DNA of 64,000 nucleotides, taken from Diadema setosum (taxonomy: Eukaryota; Echinodermata; Echinoidea; Diadematoida; Diadematidae). The position numbers and the translations under genes were made by a program. Positions 26,850-38,389 of this stretch are shown one piece after another. Positions within the stretch are counted from its first letter, which is position 1. Every line of letters starts with the position of its first letter. Below the pieces are notes generated by a model. It saw only the letters and a program-made list of their open reading frames with translations, was not told the DNA's origin and did not search any database. Location of the stretch: positions 39,179,455-39,243,454 of the forward strand of contig CM067066.1 in assembly GCA_033980235.1 (NCBI GenBank), in the 5' to 3' direction.

Positions 26850-28040
26850 ATTCCGTCTAACGCAAGCGGCCATTATTCGACAAAAATACCATCCAAAATT
26901 TGACCGCATGCTACATGTACAAACACGTACAAACTTTGTGCTTGTGCGCACGGTCAAACCTTGGCACAAGGCGGGAGGTCGAACCTTGGTGCCAGAGCTG
27001 TATAGTCACAATATCTAATTGAGCTTGTGATGTGTGAGTTTAAAGATCTAGGCCCCTTCTTGAATCTACATGATATTGCAAACTGTTTAGAGTAGAATTA
27101 GAACTTGGTTCTAGATCTAACGATAGATAGAAATTAGAATATTTATGATAATATAAATAAGGATCACATGCTAAAATCAAGGCTTAGTAAGACAATGAAA
27201 GTGATGCAGAAGGATAGATCTAATGAATCCTGCTCAGGTTGCAGTGACTTAATAATTGTACAAAGCGAATATACGAGAGAAAAAAAAATAAACAGAAGAA
27301 ATGCATACAGAAACTCTATTCGACGCGTCTAGGAATGAGCACCACCGCACCGACATGGTACGAAAGTGTGAAACGCCACAATATATCTCGTGCTAATCTA
27401 CTGATACCACCACCTTCTGTTCAGGCCTACCACCACTTCGATGCGGAGGCGGTGGTTGCAACGACGCCAGGCTCTCTGGGGCTGCTCGGGTAAACAATCT
27501 GCCAATCCCCGTGCAGCACAGTTATTCTAACTTGCCGATTTGAAGCCCCAGCTGAGTATCTTGAATCCTTTGGCCTCGCGTTTTACTCAGCTGAGACCCA
27601 ATTCAGAGATCTATCTCGTAACACCGGCATAAATGATTAAAATAACATATCCTCCTCAGACACAGGACTTACAATTTCCTTCTAAGAAGTTCGCAGTCCG
27701 CCTGACAGAGCACCGTACAGCGAGTTCATTAACCACCCGCGATCCTCAATTTTCTCTCCACCAACACATTCACCTTGCTGGATCCGCGTTTTGGTATTGG
27801 GATTTGATACAGGTCAAACGTATAGCGTAGTGAGTGTGCTGGCGCTATCGTACAGTGTGGTCTGCAGTACCAGTGTAGATGATGGGGCATGGATAGTTTT
27901 GATCGCTGCGGATCTCAGGCAAAGACTCACACACTCACACACAATACTTGAACACGATACATTAACACACGTACGCCCAAATAGGACACCTGACACAGAA
28001 TTTAAATGGTTTCTCGTTTCAGTCAGATGACAAGCTTGCA
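26850..28040. promoter_or_regulatory. GC-/CpG-richer block, possible distal promoter
   Basis: Together with 17100-17960 this is the most CpG-rich non-transposon sequence in the window. Open frames across 27630-28040 on both strands resemble no protein family and look like by-products of base composition. Position and composition would suit a promoter or 5' UTR exon for the minus-strand PPP1R16-type gene about 10 kb away, but no splice site convincingly links them. Confidence 0.3.
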
Positions 28041-28176
28041 TATTCAGATGTACTGTTGCACTTCAGACTTAAAGCTACACATCCAATTCATCTTCTGCTG
28101 TTATTCTAATTCATATGAAATGTGCTGTCTACCCCATTGTGAGTCTGTGTTGATAGACTACAATATACTTTTCTCG

Positions 28177-28185
28177 TAGATGGCG
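28177..28185 (+). promoter_or_regulatory. CTCF-core-like motif
   Basis: TAGATGGCG fits the CTCF core YAGRKGGCR exactly. A short motif like this arises by chance, so confidence is low. A better match on the opposite strand lies at 40072-40086. Confidence 0.2.
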
Positions 28186-29333
28186 CTATACCAGTAAGTG
28201 GTATTGTGCATGTTTGACGCTCATGATGATAATAGAACTCATTTCTAGAACTGCTTGATTGTCCTTTTTACTCTTTTAGCTTCGCAAAACTGCTTTAGAA
28301 ATCATTCTTAATGAAAAAAAAAATGTAAGTATAATCAAACAATCATTGAAACAGAATATGCATTGAAGCTATGAGTGAAAGCTTCAAAGGTAAACAAGTG
28401 GTACCATGAAAAGTGTGCAAATTTAAATACAAAATATCACTCGATGAGGAAACAGTTATGTCTACCTCCAGTGCGTGCAAGTCTTCAAAGAGAGACTTCA
28501 AAATGTGAAACGCCTCTCCTGCCCTGCACATACACAACCATACTACTTACAATGTTGGTGGGGTACAGTTAATTTGATCCGAGTATACCAACAGAACAGA
28601 AACAGGAACTAAAACATTCTCACAATCAAAATTAATTGAAATGAAATATTTAAGACTGTATTTTCATGAACGGATGGATGTAAACACACAAGTATACAAT
28701 ATTATTATAAAGTCAATGAATAGGCCTTTATGTTTTGTGAGGCAGCACTAAAGTAAGCCAAATAATTTCATTTTCGGTTCTGTTCATTTGTCCAGGGGTG
28801 AACAGTAAGCTATCAAAAGTGTTAACATTAACATTTGAGTGATTACTATAGGTTAATTATGATGGCTTTTTTTTCCCCACAAAACTGCCTCTTCATGAAG
28901 TTATATTAACATTTGCACTTCAGTGTTAGTTTTTTTTTTTTTTTTTTTTTTTAGATGGCTTATAGTCTCAAACTATTTGAAACTTTGAAAGTGAGAGTGA
29001 AAAGCAGAAAAAACTCTTGGCAAAGTGATGCCAATTAAGAAGTTTGAAACTATTGTAAAGAAAATGGAAACTTGTGAAACAATCTCTATTCCTTTTGTGA
29101 GCAAAAGTCCATTTCTGAAGCCTATTGAACGGGTCAAGCAGCCTTTTAGCTTAGTATAAACAGAGAGAATTAAGTAAAGGTAATCCCATCAAATGGCTGC
29201 CTTGAACACTTATATCTCATATTTCATGCCAGTCTTTAGTAATTTGCCATTGTTTATTTTGATTTTGGAATAAACACGTCTATAAATGTGTAAATCTATG
29301 ACTGATTTTTAGATTGGAACACAGTTTTAGTAT

Positions 29334-29362
29334 AACCAGTTGAGGACGAGCTGATTTTGTTT
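29334..29362. repeat. Partial end of the TTAACCC miniature element family
   Basis: AACCAGTTGAGGACGAGCTG resembles the left end of the 95-bp element at 14162. The other end is absent, so this is a remnant. Confidence 0.45.
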
Positions 29363-29443
29363 TTTGACTGTTTTATACAACAGTCAAAATCTATGAATTG
29401 GAACAAAATAAGAAAGAATTTTAAGTCTAGCATTCCTCTTCTT

Positions 29444-29458
29444 GTAAATTAAGATTTT
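29444..29458. repeat. LINE target-site duplication, left copy
   Basis: GTAAATTAAGATTTT is identical to 31726-31740 and brackets the LINE insertion. It abuts the poly(A) tail (T-run on the plus strand). Confidence 0.9.
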
Positions 29459-31725
29459 TTTTTTTTTTTTTGACCCCAACAGGGTATTTATTGCCTCCAT
29501 AATTCAACATTTTATATCACATCATACAAAAAAAATGGAAAAAAAAATACAATGAGCTTCAAAAGGGGTTCCTGGGATCAAACCCTGGGATCAAAAAGAA
29601 ACTATTTACACAATATACTTCATTTGCTTTGGTAAATTATAATATGTTTTCTTACTATTCAGATCTTCCTCTATTCTTTTACAAATTTCTCTTCCAAACA
29701 AATGCTGCAAATTAGTTTCACGACATTCTTTTCCGGTTTTATTTCTTAACAGTATATATCTATAAATACACCAAAAGGCAATTGTCAAAAACAAATCTAA
29801 TTCAGTCTCTTTATGAGCTTTTAACAGATGCACTCCTGTTATCTTCAAATCAACTTTATATATAATTTTAATTATAACTGTTAGATACGAAAAGAAAAAC
29901 TTATTCAATTTACACTCAATAAACGCATGTAGATTATCTTCATCTACACCGCAATGCTCACATATTCCATCTCTTTTGATTTGCCATCTGCACAAATTCT
30001 TTTTTACTGGTAGTAGATTATACAAAATCTTAAAATTAAATTCTTTCAATTTGTTTTCTTTACAATAACACAAGTTTCTTTTGAATATATTCGTCCAATC
30101 AAATGATGAGTCGAATATCTTTTCCCAGTATATACAACATCTGTTACTATCGGGACATTGTGTACACAATAGTTTGTAAAACTGTTTGGTTGAAACATCT
30201 TGAATGCTTTTTTTCTGCTCTCTTCTTCCTATTCTTATTTTAGGAATTTCCAATAACCTATTATGAAACTTTATACATGATTCCTCGTAATTACTTATCC
30301 ATGCTTTTGGGATAGCCTGGCGTAATAAAATATAATCAAAAAGTAATGTTTGCTTACTTTTTTGTCGTTTAAGTTGATACAAAATTTCTGGAATGGATAT
30401 AAACTTATCATTCTTAAAAAAATCTTTAAAAAATACAATTCCACTTTGATACCAACCATCACAAAATAAGGTCTTTTTATGAAAAGTTACATTTTTATTA
30501 TGCCACAAAATTTCATATTGTACTCCGTGTACCATGGGTTGAAATTTTAAACAAATATCATTCTTTATCATTAACCAAGCTTCTAATATTTCAATATAAA
30601 ACAATGGGAGTTGATCTTTACTTATTCTCTTCATATTCAAACAATCCAAATTAGAATTTAGCAACAATTCTAATCCACCGAAAAAGTTATACCAATAAAA
30701 GCACATTTTACCCCATGTTCCTTTCGTTGCACCTATAGTGCGACCAAGCCATCTCAATCGGAAACTGAGTTTTTGCTTAAAAAGATCGATCATATTAACG
30801 CCTCCTTTTTCAAACTCTTTAATCATAATAGTTCGTTTCACTTTTTCAGTTTTTGCTTGCCAAATAAAAATATATAACAGATTATTCAATCGTTTCAATA
30901 TTTTCTCAGGAATTGTGTCAACCATAAGTATATGAACTATTTGACTTAAAGCTAAGGTTTTGACAATAATCAATCTACCAAAAAGAGTAAGTTTTCTTTT
31001 TCTCCAATTATCCAAAAGTCTTTGCAATTTCGTAAGTTTGTTTTCCCAATTCAATGCTCGTGCTTTATTCATATCAGGTGAAACATAAAACCCTAGGTAC
31101 TTTGTGGGTGTGTCTGTCCACACTAAATCAAGATCATCGAGTGACCATTTTGACTTGGCAGCTCCCAGCCACATAACAGATGTTTTACTCTTATTCAGTT
31201 TTGGTCCTGCTACATTTCCAAATAATTCCAACTCTTCACTTACTTTTTCTAATGATTGTTTATCTGAAACAAAAAATAAAGTGTCGTCTGCATATTGTAG
31301 TAATTTTACTTCAAAATTTTCCTCCATTTGTAAAACAGAAATACCATTTATACACTTGTTATTTCTTATTCGGGTCGACATAAATTCTGCAGCAAGCACA
31401 AAGAGTAAAGCTGAAAGTGGACATCCTTGTCTAATGCCTCTTTGTATTGAGAAAGACTCAGATATCCAGCCATTTACTAACACTGAGCTGCGAATATCTG
31501 TATACAGTATTTTTATCCATGTCTGAAAAATATTACCAAAATTAAACTTGTTTAAACACAATAACACAAAATCAAAATCAATTACATCAAAAGCTTTTGA
31601 AAAATCTGCCATCATTATTGCGCCATCTATTCCCTTTCTTTTCATATATTCAATAACATCGATTGTCATTCGTATATTAAAAGCGGATAATCGATTTTTT
31701 ATATAACCAGTTTGATCTTCATTTA
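29459..31725 (-). mobile_element. 5'-truncated L1/Tx1-like LINE insertion
   Basis: A 2.27-kb non-LTR retrotransposon copy flanked by a perfect 15-bp duplication. Read on the minus strand it starts inside the reverse transcriptase domain, continues to the ORF2 stop, has a ~130-bp 3' UTR and ends in a poly(A) tail. The pre-insertion site in element sense reads CT|AAAATC, fitting a nick at TTTT/A by an L1-type endonuclease. Loss of the 5' part is the usual result of incomplete target-primed reverse transcription. The open frame has no stop, so the insertion is young. Confidence 0.93.
29606..31725 (-). CDS. LINE ORF2 fragment: reverse transcriptase to C-terminus
   Basis: Open from the truncation point (codons reading NEDQTGYIKNR, the conserved RT entry motif) to a stop at 29606; the first ATG is at 31669. 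Numbering from that ATG, it shows DFSKAFD (22-28, first catalytic Asp), RQGCPLSALLF (80-90), YADD (126-129, catalytic Asps), the thumb region, and a C-terminal C-X2-C-X7-H-X4-C zinc-knuckle-like motif (C570, C573, H581, C586) typical of L1/Tx1-clade ORF2 proteins. The apurinic endonuclease domain and all of ORF1 are missing, so this copy cannot move by itself. It has no host role that I can see. Confidence 0.93.
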
Positions 31726-31740
31726 GTAAATTAAGATTTT
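31726..31740. repeat. LINE target-site duplication, right copy
   Basis: GTAAATTAAGATTTT, identical to 29444-29458. It abuts the 5' truncation point of the LINE. Confidence 0.9.
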
Positions 31741-31853
31741 AGTCTTAATCATAATTATATACAAGATGTCAATGTGTCCCACAGCTGTTTATGCATTCAT
31801 ACTGTATTTGTAGAATATAATAATCCACTATTAACATGTATTATTGTTATTAT

Positions 31854-32356
31854 CTCCGCCAAGGGGGGAGGTTATGTTTTCGTTACCATTTGTTTGTTTG
31901 TTAGTTTGTTCGTTCGTTTGTCTGTGTGCAAAATAACTCAAAAAGTACTTAACAGATTGAGATGAAACTTGCAGGAAAGGTTTAAAATGACACAAGTAAC
32001 AAACGATTAACTTTTGGTAGTGATCTGAGAATTTTGGGGGAATTTATGACAAATTTTTGATATTTTGGCAGGTAGCTAGGGTCAATGAACTTGGGAGTTC
32101 AGGCTGCGCGTATTTGAGGTTTGCATGCGCGCACTAAAGTGCGTGCTCTAGTTTCTGCTAGGGTGAGGCGCGCGGTGCAGCTGAGGGTTTATGATGTAAC
32201 AAAGGCTTCTATATTGGGAAATCGGGCGGCTTTCAGCACACAATGCAGTACGCATGGGTGGAAATCACTGATCTCTGTGGAAGAACAAGATCAGTGCGGG
32301 TGGAAATGGGCTGCATGCTTGGCGGAGGTCTGCGCTCTCAGAGTGCTTCTCTAGTT
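31854..32356 (+). mobile_element. ~500-bp dispersed repeat (CTCCGCCAAG family), copy 2
   Basis: It runs from CTCCGCCAAGGGGGGAGG to GAGTGCTTCTCTAGTT and matches 10200-10692 over its length in inverted orientation. Shared internal landmarks include CAAAATAACTCAAAAAGTA, AATTTATGACAAATTTTTGA and the GCGCGCACTAAAGTGCG palindrome region. CCGCCAAG near one end and CTTGGCGG near the other are inverted repeats. No coding frame was seen. Confidence 0.82.
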
Positions 32357-32361
32357 ATTAA

Positions 32362-32363
<2 letters not shown>

Positions 32364-32412
<49 letters not shown>
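32364..32412. repeat. (TTA)n microsatellite, left half
   Basis: The part of a TTA-triplet microsatellite left of the LTR element. It continues at 39665 after the element, so the retrotransposon split one array. Confidence 0.9.
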
Positions 32413-32413
<1 letters not shown>

Positions 32414-33687
32414 GTCACAGGGGACTTCCCTCTGAATGTGGGGAACGAAAGTCCTCCCTGCGACTGGGATCTTTTCTATAGTCAAAGGTTGACTTTCTCT
32501 AAATGCAGCAGATTGTTAGCAGACCATTCACTCATTCAACTCTTTCGACTTGTGCAACTACAGTGCCTCGAAAGAAGTAGCCAATCACACAGTGTTCTTA
32601 CAATGTAACAAGCAATAAGATTTATTATACTGGTCTCAAATTATGGTTGTTTACAATAATAACATAGTACAGTGTACAAACTTGAATACAGATATCCAAT
32701 TCCACTTGTCTTGAGCTTGGTTGCTCTGCTCGTTGGTTTATTCTAGAAGCTCCCGTGCTTGGTTGCTCTAGGTTGTCGACGATGCCCTGCCTGAAGTAGC
32801 GGGTCGTCTCCCCTTACTTCTGGTCCTCTCTGGAACCTTAAACTTGGTCCTCGCTGGAACCCTAAACGATGGCTCTCTCCCTGGAACCCTAAACGGTGGC
32901 TCTCTCTCTGGAACCCTAAACACCAACAGTTGTTGGTGTTTACACTCGAATCCTCCTAGATTCTCTGCTGGACGGTCAGGCTGTCCAAGCCGAAATGCAA
33001 CAATCCCTGAATCACACTGATTCCAAATAACACTCTGCTACTCTAACTTCGCAATCTCGAAGTATCGTAGCCTGGTCCTGAGTGTTCCGCAAATAATGTG
33101 GCATCTCAATTTTATGCCCAAACACTGCATATTTATACATTTGTTGGACCATAGGTCTCCATGTAAGATTAATTAAATGAAGTGACTTCCTAGAAAGTTT
33201 TCATAGAAGTCCTGCCCCCTTTTCTTATTGGTTGGCGTTTTCTGTCTGTCAAAACTTTCCTGAATATCTCATTTTGCATTGGTCAAGTCTCTGCTTGACG
33301 TCATCACTTCCTGTCCACGGAAACCAAAATTCTTTGAAGTGGTCCTGTTTTGACCTAGCTAGAAACTTGTGTTTGACGTCGTGAATGACGTCCACATACC
33401 AGATAGTATGAGGCATACTACCAGGGATACCCTTTCCTCGTATTTTGACGTCATGTAGGGTTTACTCATCCCCAAAACATTTAATTCCAAATCACTCTCT
33501 TTTACTTTGATTGTGCATCGCAACATCTCCTTATATGGTTATTTTGATGCAAGCTTTTGTGTTTAAAGCTGCACTTCTTTTGTAACCATTGCGATAACAT
33601 CAATTTCTTACATGAGCTAACTAATAAACAGTAGTACAATGAGACAAATTATTACGTGACAAATACAAAATATGTCACATCCTGACA
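32413..33687 (-). repeat. 3' LTR of the Gmr1-type element
   Basis: 1275 bp, collinear with 38390-39664 at a constant offset of 5977. Read on the minus strand it starts TGTCAGGATGTGACATA and ends CCCTGTGACA. It holds a TATA-like GTATAAATA (33130-33138), an AATAAA signal (32621-32626) that would end the transcript, a fourfold GGAACCYTAAAC repeat (about 32831-32920), and a hairpin with an 11-bp stem at 32918-32941. Confidence 0.95.
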
Positions 33688-33690
33688 CGA

Positions 33691-33701
33691 CCCCCCATTT
33701 T
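33691..33701 (-). other. Polypurine tract
   Basis: On the minus strand AAAATGGGGGG lies three bases before the 3' LTR. Position and composition fit the plus-strand DNA primer of an LTR retrotransposon. Confidence 0.7.
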
Positions 33702-33816
33702 AAGATAGTACTGCTATCTACAATAGTATTTTCACGTATGAAACTAATTTGTCCGTACATACACATGACAACATCAACATTCGATAATCCCCCTGCTGTG
33801 GGTAAACATGCCCCTC

Positions 33817-36800
33817 TTACTCTGGACATCGGCTAAGGAAGTCTGCCCCAACGTTATCTGTTCCCTTGACAGCGGTCACGTGGTAGCGGTAGGACTGGAG
33901 GGCAAGTGCCCAGCGCAAGACTCGGTTGTTTTGCAACTTAGCCTTGGCAATGTACATGAGGGGACGATGATCCACCTCAAGTTCAAACTCTCTCCCATAT
34001 AGGTAAACATCGAACTTTTTTTACTGCCCATGCAATTGCGAGGCACTCTCGCTCTATGACGGCATACCGTCGCTCTGTGTCTGACAACTTCCGGCTGATG
34101 TATGCGATAGGGAACTTCTCTCCCTCTACGCGCTGCATCAGTACTGCGCCGATGCCTACGTCAGACGCGTCGGTCGCAAGTATGAACGGGGATTCATGGT
34201 CTGGAAGATGGAGTATGGGGGATGAAGTCAGTCGGGACTTCAGCGTGTTGAACGCCTGCTCTTCCAGGGGTCCCCAGTCTACGCGGTTGGCTCTGTCTTT
34301 CTTAGTCAAGTCAGACAGTGGTGCGGCGATAGCTGCAAAGTTGGGTATGAACTTGCGGTAATACCCAGCTAGCCCTAGAAACGCGCGTACCTCCCGCTTT
34401 GTTTGCGGCACCTCCGCCTGTAAGATCTGCTCCACTTTCTCAGGGTGAGGCTTCAGCGTGCCGCCCCCTACGACATGCCCTAGAAAGTCGAGAGTCTTAA
34501 AGCCCACATGACATTTACTTGGCTTCGCGGTCAACCCAGCATCTGCAAGCCTCGAGAGTACAGCTTGCAAGGAATCCAAGTGTTCTTCCCAGGTCTCGGA
34601 AAACACAAGGATATCGTCGATGTAGTTCACTACATTGTCGAGTCCAAACAGCACTTCTCGCATCAGCCGTGAGAAGGTAGCTGGTGCATTCACCATACCA
34701 AACGGCAGCACGGTGAAGTGAAACAGGCCTTCAGCGGTGACGAATGCTGTTTTCTCCTTATCAGACTCGGCCATGGGTATCTGCCAATACCCCTTGCTGA
34801 GGTCGAACTTCGAAAAGTACTTACCTCTTGACAGCTTCGCTAGGAGAGTGTCAGCAATCGGAATAGGTTCTGGGTCAAACACGGTTATAGCATTCAATTT
34901 GCGGTAGTCGACGCAAAACCTGTTACTTCCGTCCTTCTTTTTCACTAGTACGATCGGTGACGCGTACTTGGATCGTGATTTCTCTATCACGCCCATCTTT
35001 AGCATTTCGCTCAATTCTGCTTTTACCGCAGCTTGCATAGATTGTGGTAGGGGATACGGCTTGCTTACCACGGGGTCAGCGGTAGTGAGTGTCACTGAGC
35101 ATTCCATCGCGTTTGTTCGCCCTGGTACATCGGTTAATTGCACATCAAATTGATTTAGCAGATCGGCTACCTGCGCTGCTTGTGACTCAGTCAGTTCCGC
35201 ATCTATCACCACGTCAGCCACGCTCTCATTCTGCGATAAGGCGGGCAGTCCTATGCACGGTCGGTCGAGATCGGGTTCGACCTCCTCTTCGACTACGGAG
35301 ATAGCATTTGCTTGGACCTCATTGCCTCTACTTCGCGTACGGTCAACATACTTCTTCAAGAGGTTAACATGGTAGGTCTTGACCTTGCCATTAACCTCAA
35401 CTCTCACATCACATCGCCCTAGTGTACCTGTGACCGTATACGGTCCCTGCCATTGCATCAGGAGTTTGCTTGCGCTCGTTGGCCTCATAATGAGCACTTT
35501 GTCGCCAACCTCAAACTTCCTGTCACGCGCCTTTGCGTCATAATACTTGGCATACCTTTTCGATGCGCGCTTGAGCCCCTCATGCGCCACTTTGCAAGTC
35601 TCCTCGAGTCTCGCTCGTAGGTCCACAACATACTCGTATGTTGTTTTGACCTCTTCGTCGACTGTTTCCGCTTCCCAGATTGTCTTAATCAGGGAGAGAG
35701 GTCCACGTACAGTCCTACCATACAGCAGCTCAAACGGACTAAAGCTAAGGCTAGCTTGTGGTACCTCCCGATACGCGAACAACAATGCCGGTAAATAACG
35801 GTCCCAATCTTTGGGTCGCTCTGCACTCATTCGTCGCAGCATGGCTTTGAGAGTTCCGTTGAATCTCTCAACCAACCCATTGCACATGGGATGGTACGGA
35901 GTTGTGTGAAGCTGCTTTACGGACAGCAAACGCCCTAACTCCCTCATTAGCTCAGAAGTGAACTGCGCCCCTCTATCAGAGAGAATCTCGTCTGGCAAAC
36001 CTAAGCGGCTAAACATCTCGACAAGCGCCTCAGCCACTCGCTCGGTTTCAATGCTCGGTAATGCAATAGCTTCTGGGTAGCGAGTTGCATAATCGACCAG
36101 CGTCAAAACATACCGATTCCCACGATCGGTCTTGGGGTCAAAAGGTCCTACGAGGTCAATCGCCACGCGCTTGAACGGAGTATCAATGAGCGGCATGCTC
36201 GCGAGCGGCACGCGACCCACGCTCCCCTTATTCACGGTGCGCTGACAGATATCACATGATATGCAATATCGCCGGACATCATCTCCCATACCTGGCCAGT
36301 AGAAGCTTTGCTGTAATCGGTCGAGTGTTTTCTGTGTTTTTAGGTGCCCAGACATTATGCCATCATGGGCAAGCGCCATCAATCCATCACGGTATGCGCT
36401 TGGTACGGCCAATTGTCGAACTGGCTTGCCATATTCCAATTTTGTAGATTGGAATTCGCGATAGAGCAGGCCTCGATGCACGAGAAACTTGCTCTCATTT
36501 CCTTTGCTTGTGGTCGTTTTCTGACCACTCTCTGCTGCTCGCCAAGCCTTCGCAAGCGTCGGGTCAGCCTTTTGCGCTGCTTCATACTCACCTTTACTCG
36601 TCGCGAGTGAGAGTGCACTTGCTGTCGGCAGTGGTTTGAGGGGTTTCGCACTTTGCGCTTTCTGGCCACGTGTCTCTACCGCCCCTCCCTCGGATGATTC
36701 TACCATCTCTTCCTCCTCTACCACTACCTTGTCACTATCAAGTGACCACTGTGGATCGGGATTATTTTGGTCCCTGACCCCGGGAATATTCCCCAAAATA

Positions 36801-37459
36801 AGCTCATACATTGGGTCTTCCATAACCAGAGCTTCCACTTCCCCAGTGTAGAAAGGCGTGTCTACCCATACCCTAGCAATGGGGAATTCTCTGACAGTCC
36901 CGTCTATCAAAACCACCCTCTTCTTCTGCCCTGCAACAATCTGAGGGGTTCTAACAAACACTGACTTTACTACGGCTGTACTACAGCCACTGTCCCTTAG
37001 AACGGACACTACATGCCCTCCTACTTTTCCCTGAAGAACAGGCATGTTCACACCTGATGGTCTGACTCCCGAAGAGCATCCTGCCTCGAGAAGGGGTATT
37101 TCATCCCCCGAAGCTAGCTTCACATACGAGCCTGGCTGACTTGCCGTTTCATATCTAACTGTGTTAGCCTCAATACAGGCAGCCCCCTTTCGGTCCTGAC
37201 TAGTCTTCTCCTCAGACCCCTTCATTTCATCCAAAGCAGCAGCCCGGTTTGGTCTCGGACTATTCGTTTTGGCCTGGCAGTTTCGAGCCAAATGACCTGC
37301 CTTCCCACAAACATAACAACCACTTGACCCCTTATTTCCTTGTGGGCCACTGAATTTGGAAGCCAAATGACCCTGACTTTGGCCCTTGTCAGGTCGCTTT
37401 TGGTCTTTGTAGGAGTGGTTCTTTTTCCTTATGGGGATGGGCCTGACTGTATTGATCCG
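33817..37459 (-). pseudogene. Pol polyprotein of the Gmr1-type element, one frame break in RNase H
   Basis: Open from 37459 (after a TAG at 37460-37462), with no ATG near the start, so it probably needs frameshifting from gag. Residue numbers count from the leucine codon at 37366. It shows a zinc knuckle CX2CX4HX4C (17-30); aspartic protease LRDSG (D125); integrase with H334/H341/C371/C374 and D404, D464, E500 (D,D-35-E); a GPY/F module around 617-677; reverse transcriptase with YIDD (915-918); and RNase H starting at TDAS (D1066). The main frame stops at 33983 inside RNase H. After the A-run at 34016-34022 (plus-strand T-run) the expected RNase H residues continue in the next frame to a stop at 33817-33819. 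One extra base in a homopolymer explains this, as true decay or a sequencing error. Confidence 0.92.
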
Positions 37460-38177
37460 CTAGCTTCGTCATTTCATCTAAGTTTGCCGGATGTCTCTCG
37501 CGGACAAACTGCTTTAGCTCTTTCGAGCTCCTGGCATAAATTTGATCCATTATCATCAGTTGAATTAGGTCATCAAACTCAGCCCTAAAACCAGCTAACT
37601 CTAACCAACGCAAGAGATAGCGCTTCAGCCTCTCGGCTAACTGACTGTGAGTCTCGCCAGGCTCTACCTGCGAGCTCCGGAATTTAGCTCTAAATCCCTC
37701 TTCGTTTAACTCATACCTTTGGAGTAAGGCGGCTTTTAATTCATCGTAATTATTTGCAAGTTCTGACGGCATTCGGGAATACACTTCCAGGCCTTTGCCC
37801 GTCAACAGTGTACTGAGGGGTAGGGCCCACTGAGTTCTAGCCCATCCCATACTCTCAGCGTATCTCTCAAATCTGCATAGATAGGAATCTAAGTCATCTG
37901 TTTTCTCATTGAAAAGAGGTAATTTCACCTTTTTCATGCCATTACTAGGAGAATCATTTCTAGGTCTGGCTGCTGCAATTTGCAGCTCCAGCTCTTTCAT
38001 TTCTTTCAAATGTTCCCTTTCTTTCCGTCGTTCATCCCTTTCCTTTTGGCGCTCTTCTCTGAGCTTTTCTTCCTTCAAGTCTAGTTTCTCCTTTTCATCC
38101 CTAGCAAAATCGACCAATTCCTTGCCTGTCAGCCCTGCCTCCTTCCCCACTTTTATGAGTTCAGAATACACATCCAT
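37389..38177 (-). CDS. Gag protein of the Gmr1-type element
   Basis: 262 codons just inside the 5' LTR leader. Residues about 28-70 form a highly charged Lys/Glu/Arg coiled coil. From about 80 to 240 follows a capsid-like retrotransposon gag domain (landmarks YLCRFERYAES, LLTGKGLEVY, LKRYLLRW). The expected C-terminal zinc knuckle is missing from this frame and lies instead at the start of the pol frame, so gag ends early relative to its family layout. The gag and pol frames overlap by 71 nt (37389-37459), with pol in +1. Gag forms the particle in which reverse transcription occurs. Confidence 0.9.
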   Translation of the reverse strand: MDVYSELIKVGKEAGLTGKELVDFARDEKEKLDLKEEKLREERQKERDERRKEREHLKEMKELELQIAAARPRNDSPSNGMKKVKLPLFNEKTDDLDSYLCRFERYAESMGWARTQWALPLSTLLTGKGLEVYSRMPSELANNYDELKAALLQRYELNEEGFRAKFRSSQVEPGETHSQLAERLKRYLLRWLELAGFRAEFDDLIQLMIMDQIYARSSKELKQFVRERHPANLDEMTKLADQYSQAHPHKEKEPLLQRPKAT

Positions 38178-38365
38178 TGCAATGGACTATCACGTTACTA
38201 TAGCAACAATCACTCAATGTAATCTGACCTAAGACACTGGACCTTGAGCCTAACTCTCACTGGCCAGGCAAGTGGCCACTGGCGGTCTAACCTTTGGCTT
38301 CTTGTTTCGAGTTGTCAGTTGCACATATTGAGTTGACTGGTCTAGTTTATAACTTTAAACAATTG

Positions 38366-38384
38366 CTGCCCGGGTTCTCCACCA
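38366..38384 (-). other. Candidate primer-binding site
   Basis: Minus-strand TGGTGGAGAACCCGGGCAG starts five bases inside the 5' LTR. It opens with TGG, the complement of a tRNA CCA end. The tRNA type was not identified. Confidence 0.55.
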
Positions 38385-38389
38385 ATTCT

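Noticed and set aside
27633..28041. Open frames on both strands in a GC-richer block
   Set aside because: They resemble no protein and are expected from the lower stop frequency in GC-richer DNA; treated as possible promoter or UTR.
32243..32608. 121-codon plus-strand frame with a poly-Ile run
   Set aside because: It spans a dispersed repeat, a TTA microsatellite and the LTR edge. The poly-Ile and poly-Asn frames at 39629-39898 and 60989-61288 have the same origin.
33688..33816. Possible env gene 3' of pol
   Set aside because: Only about 130 bases separate the end of pol from the 3' LTR; there is no room for an envelope frame.
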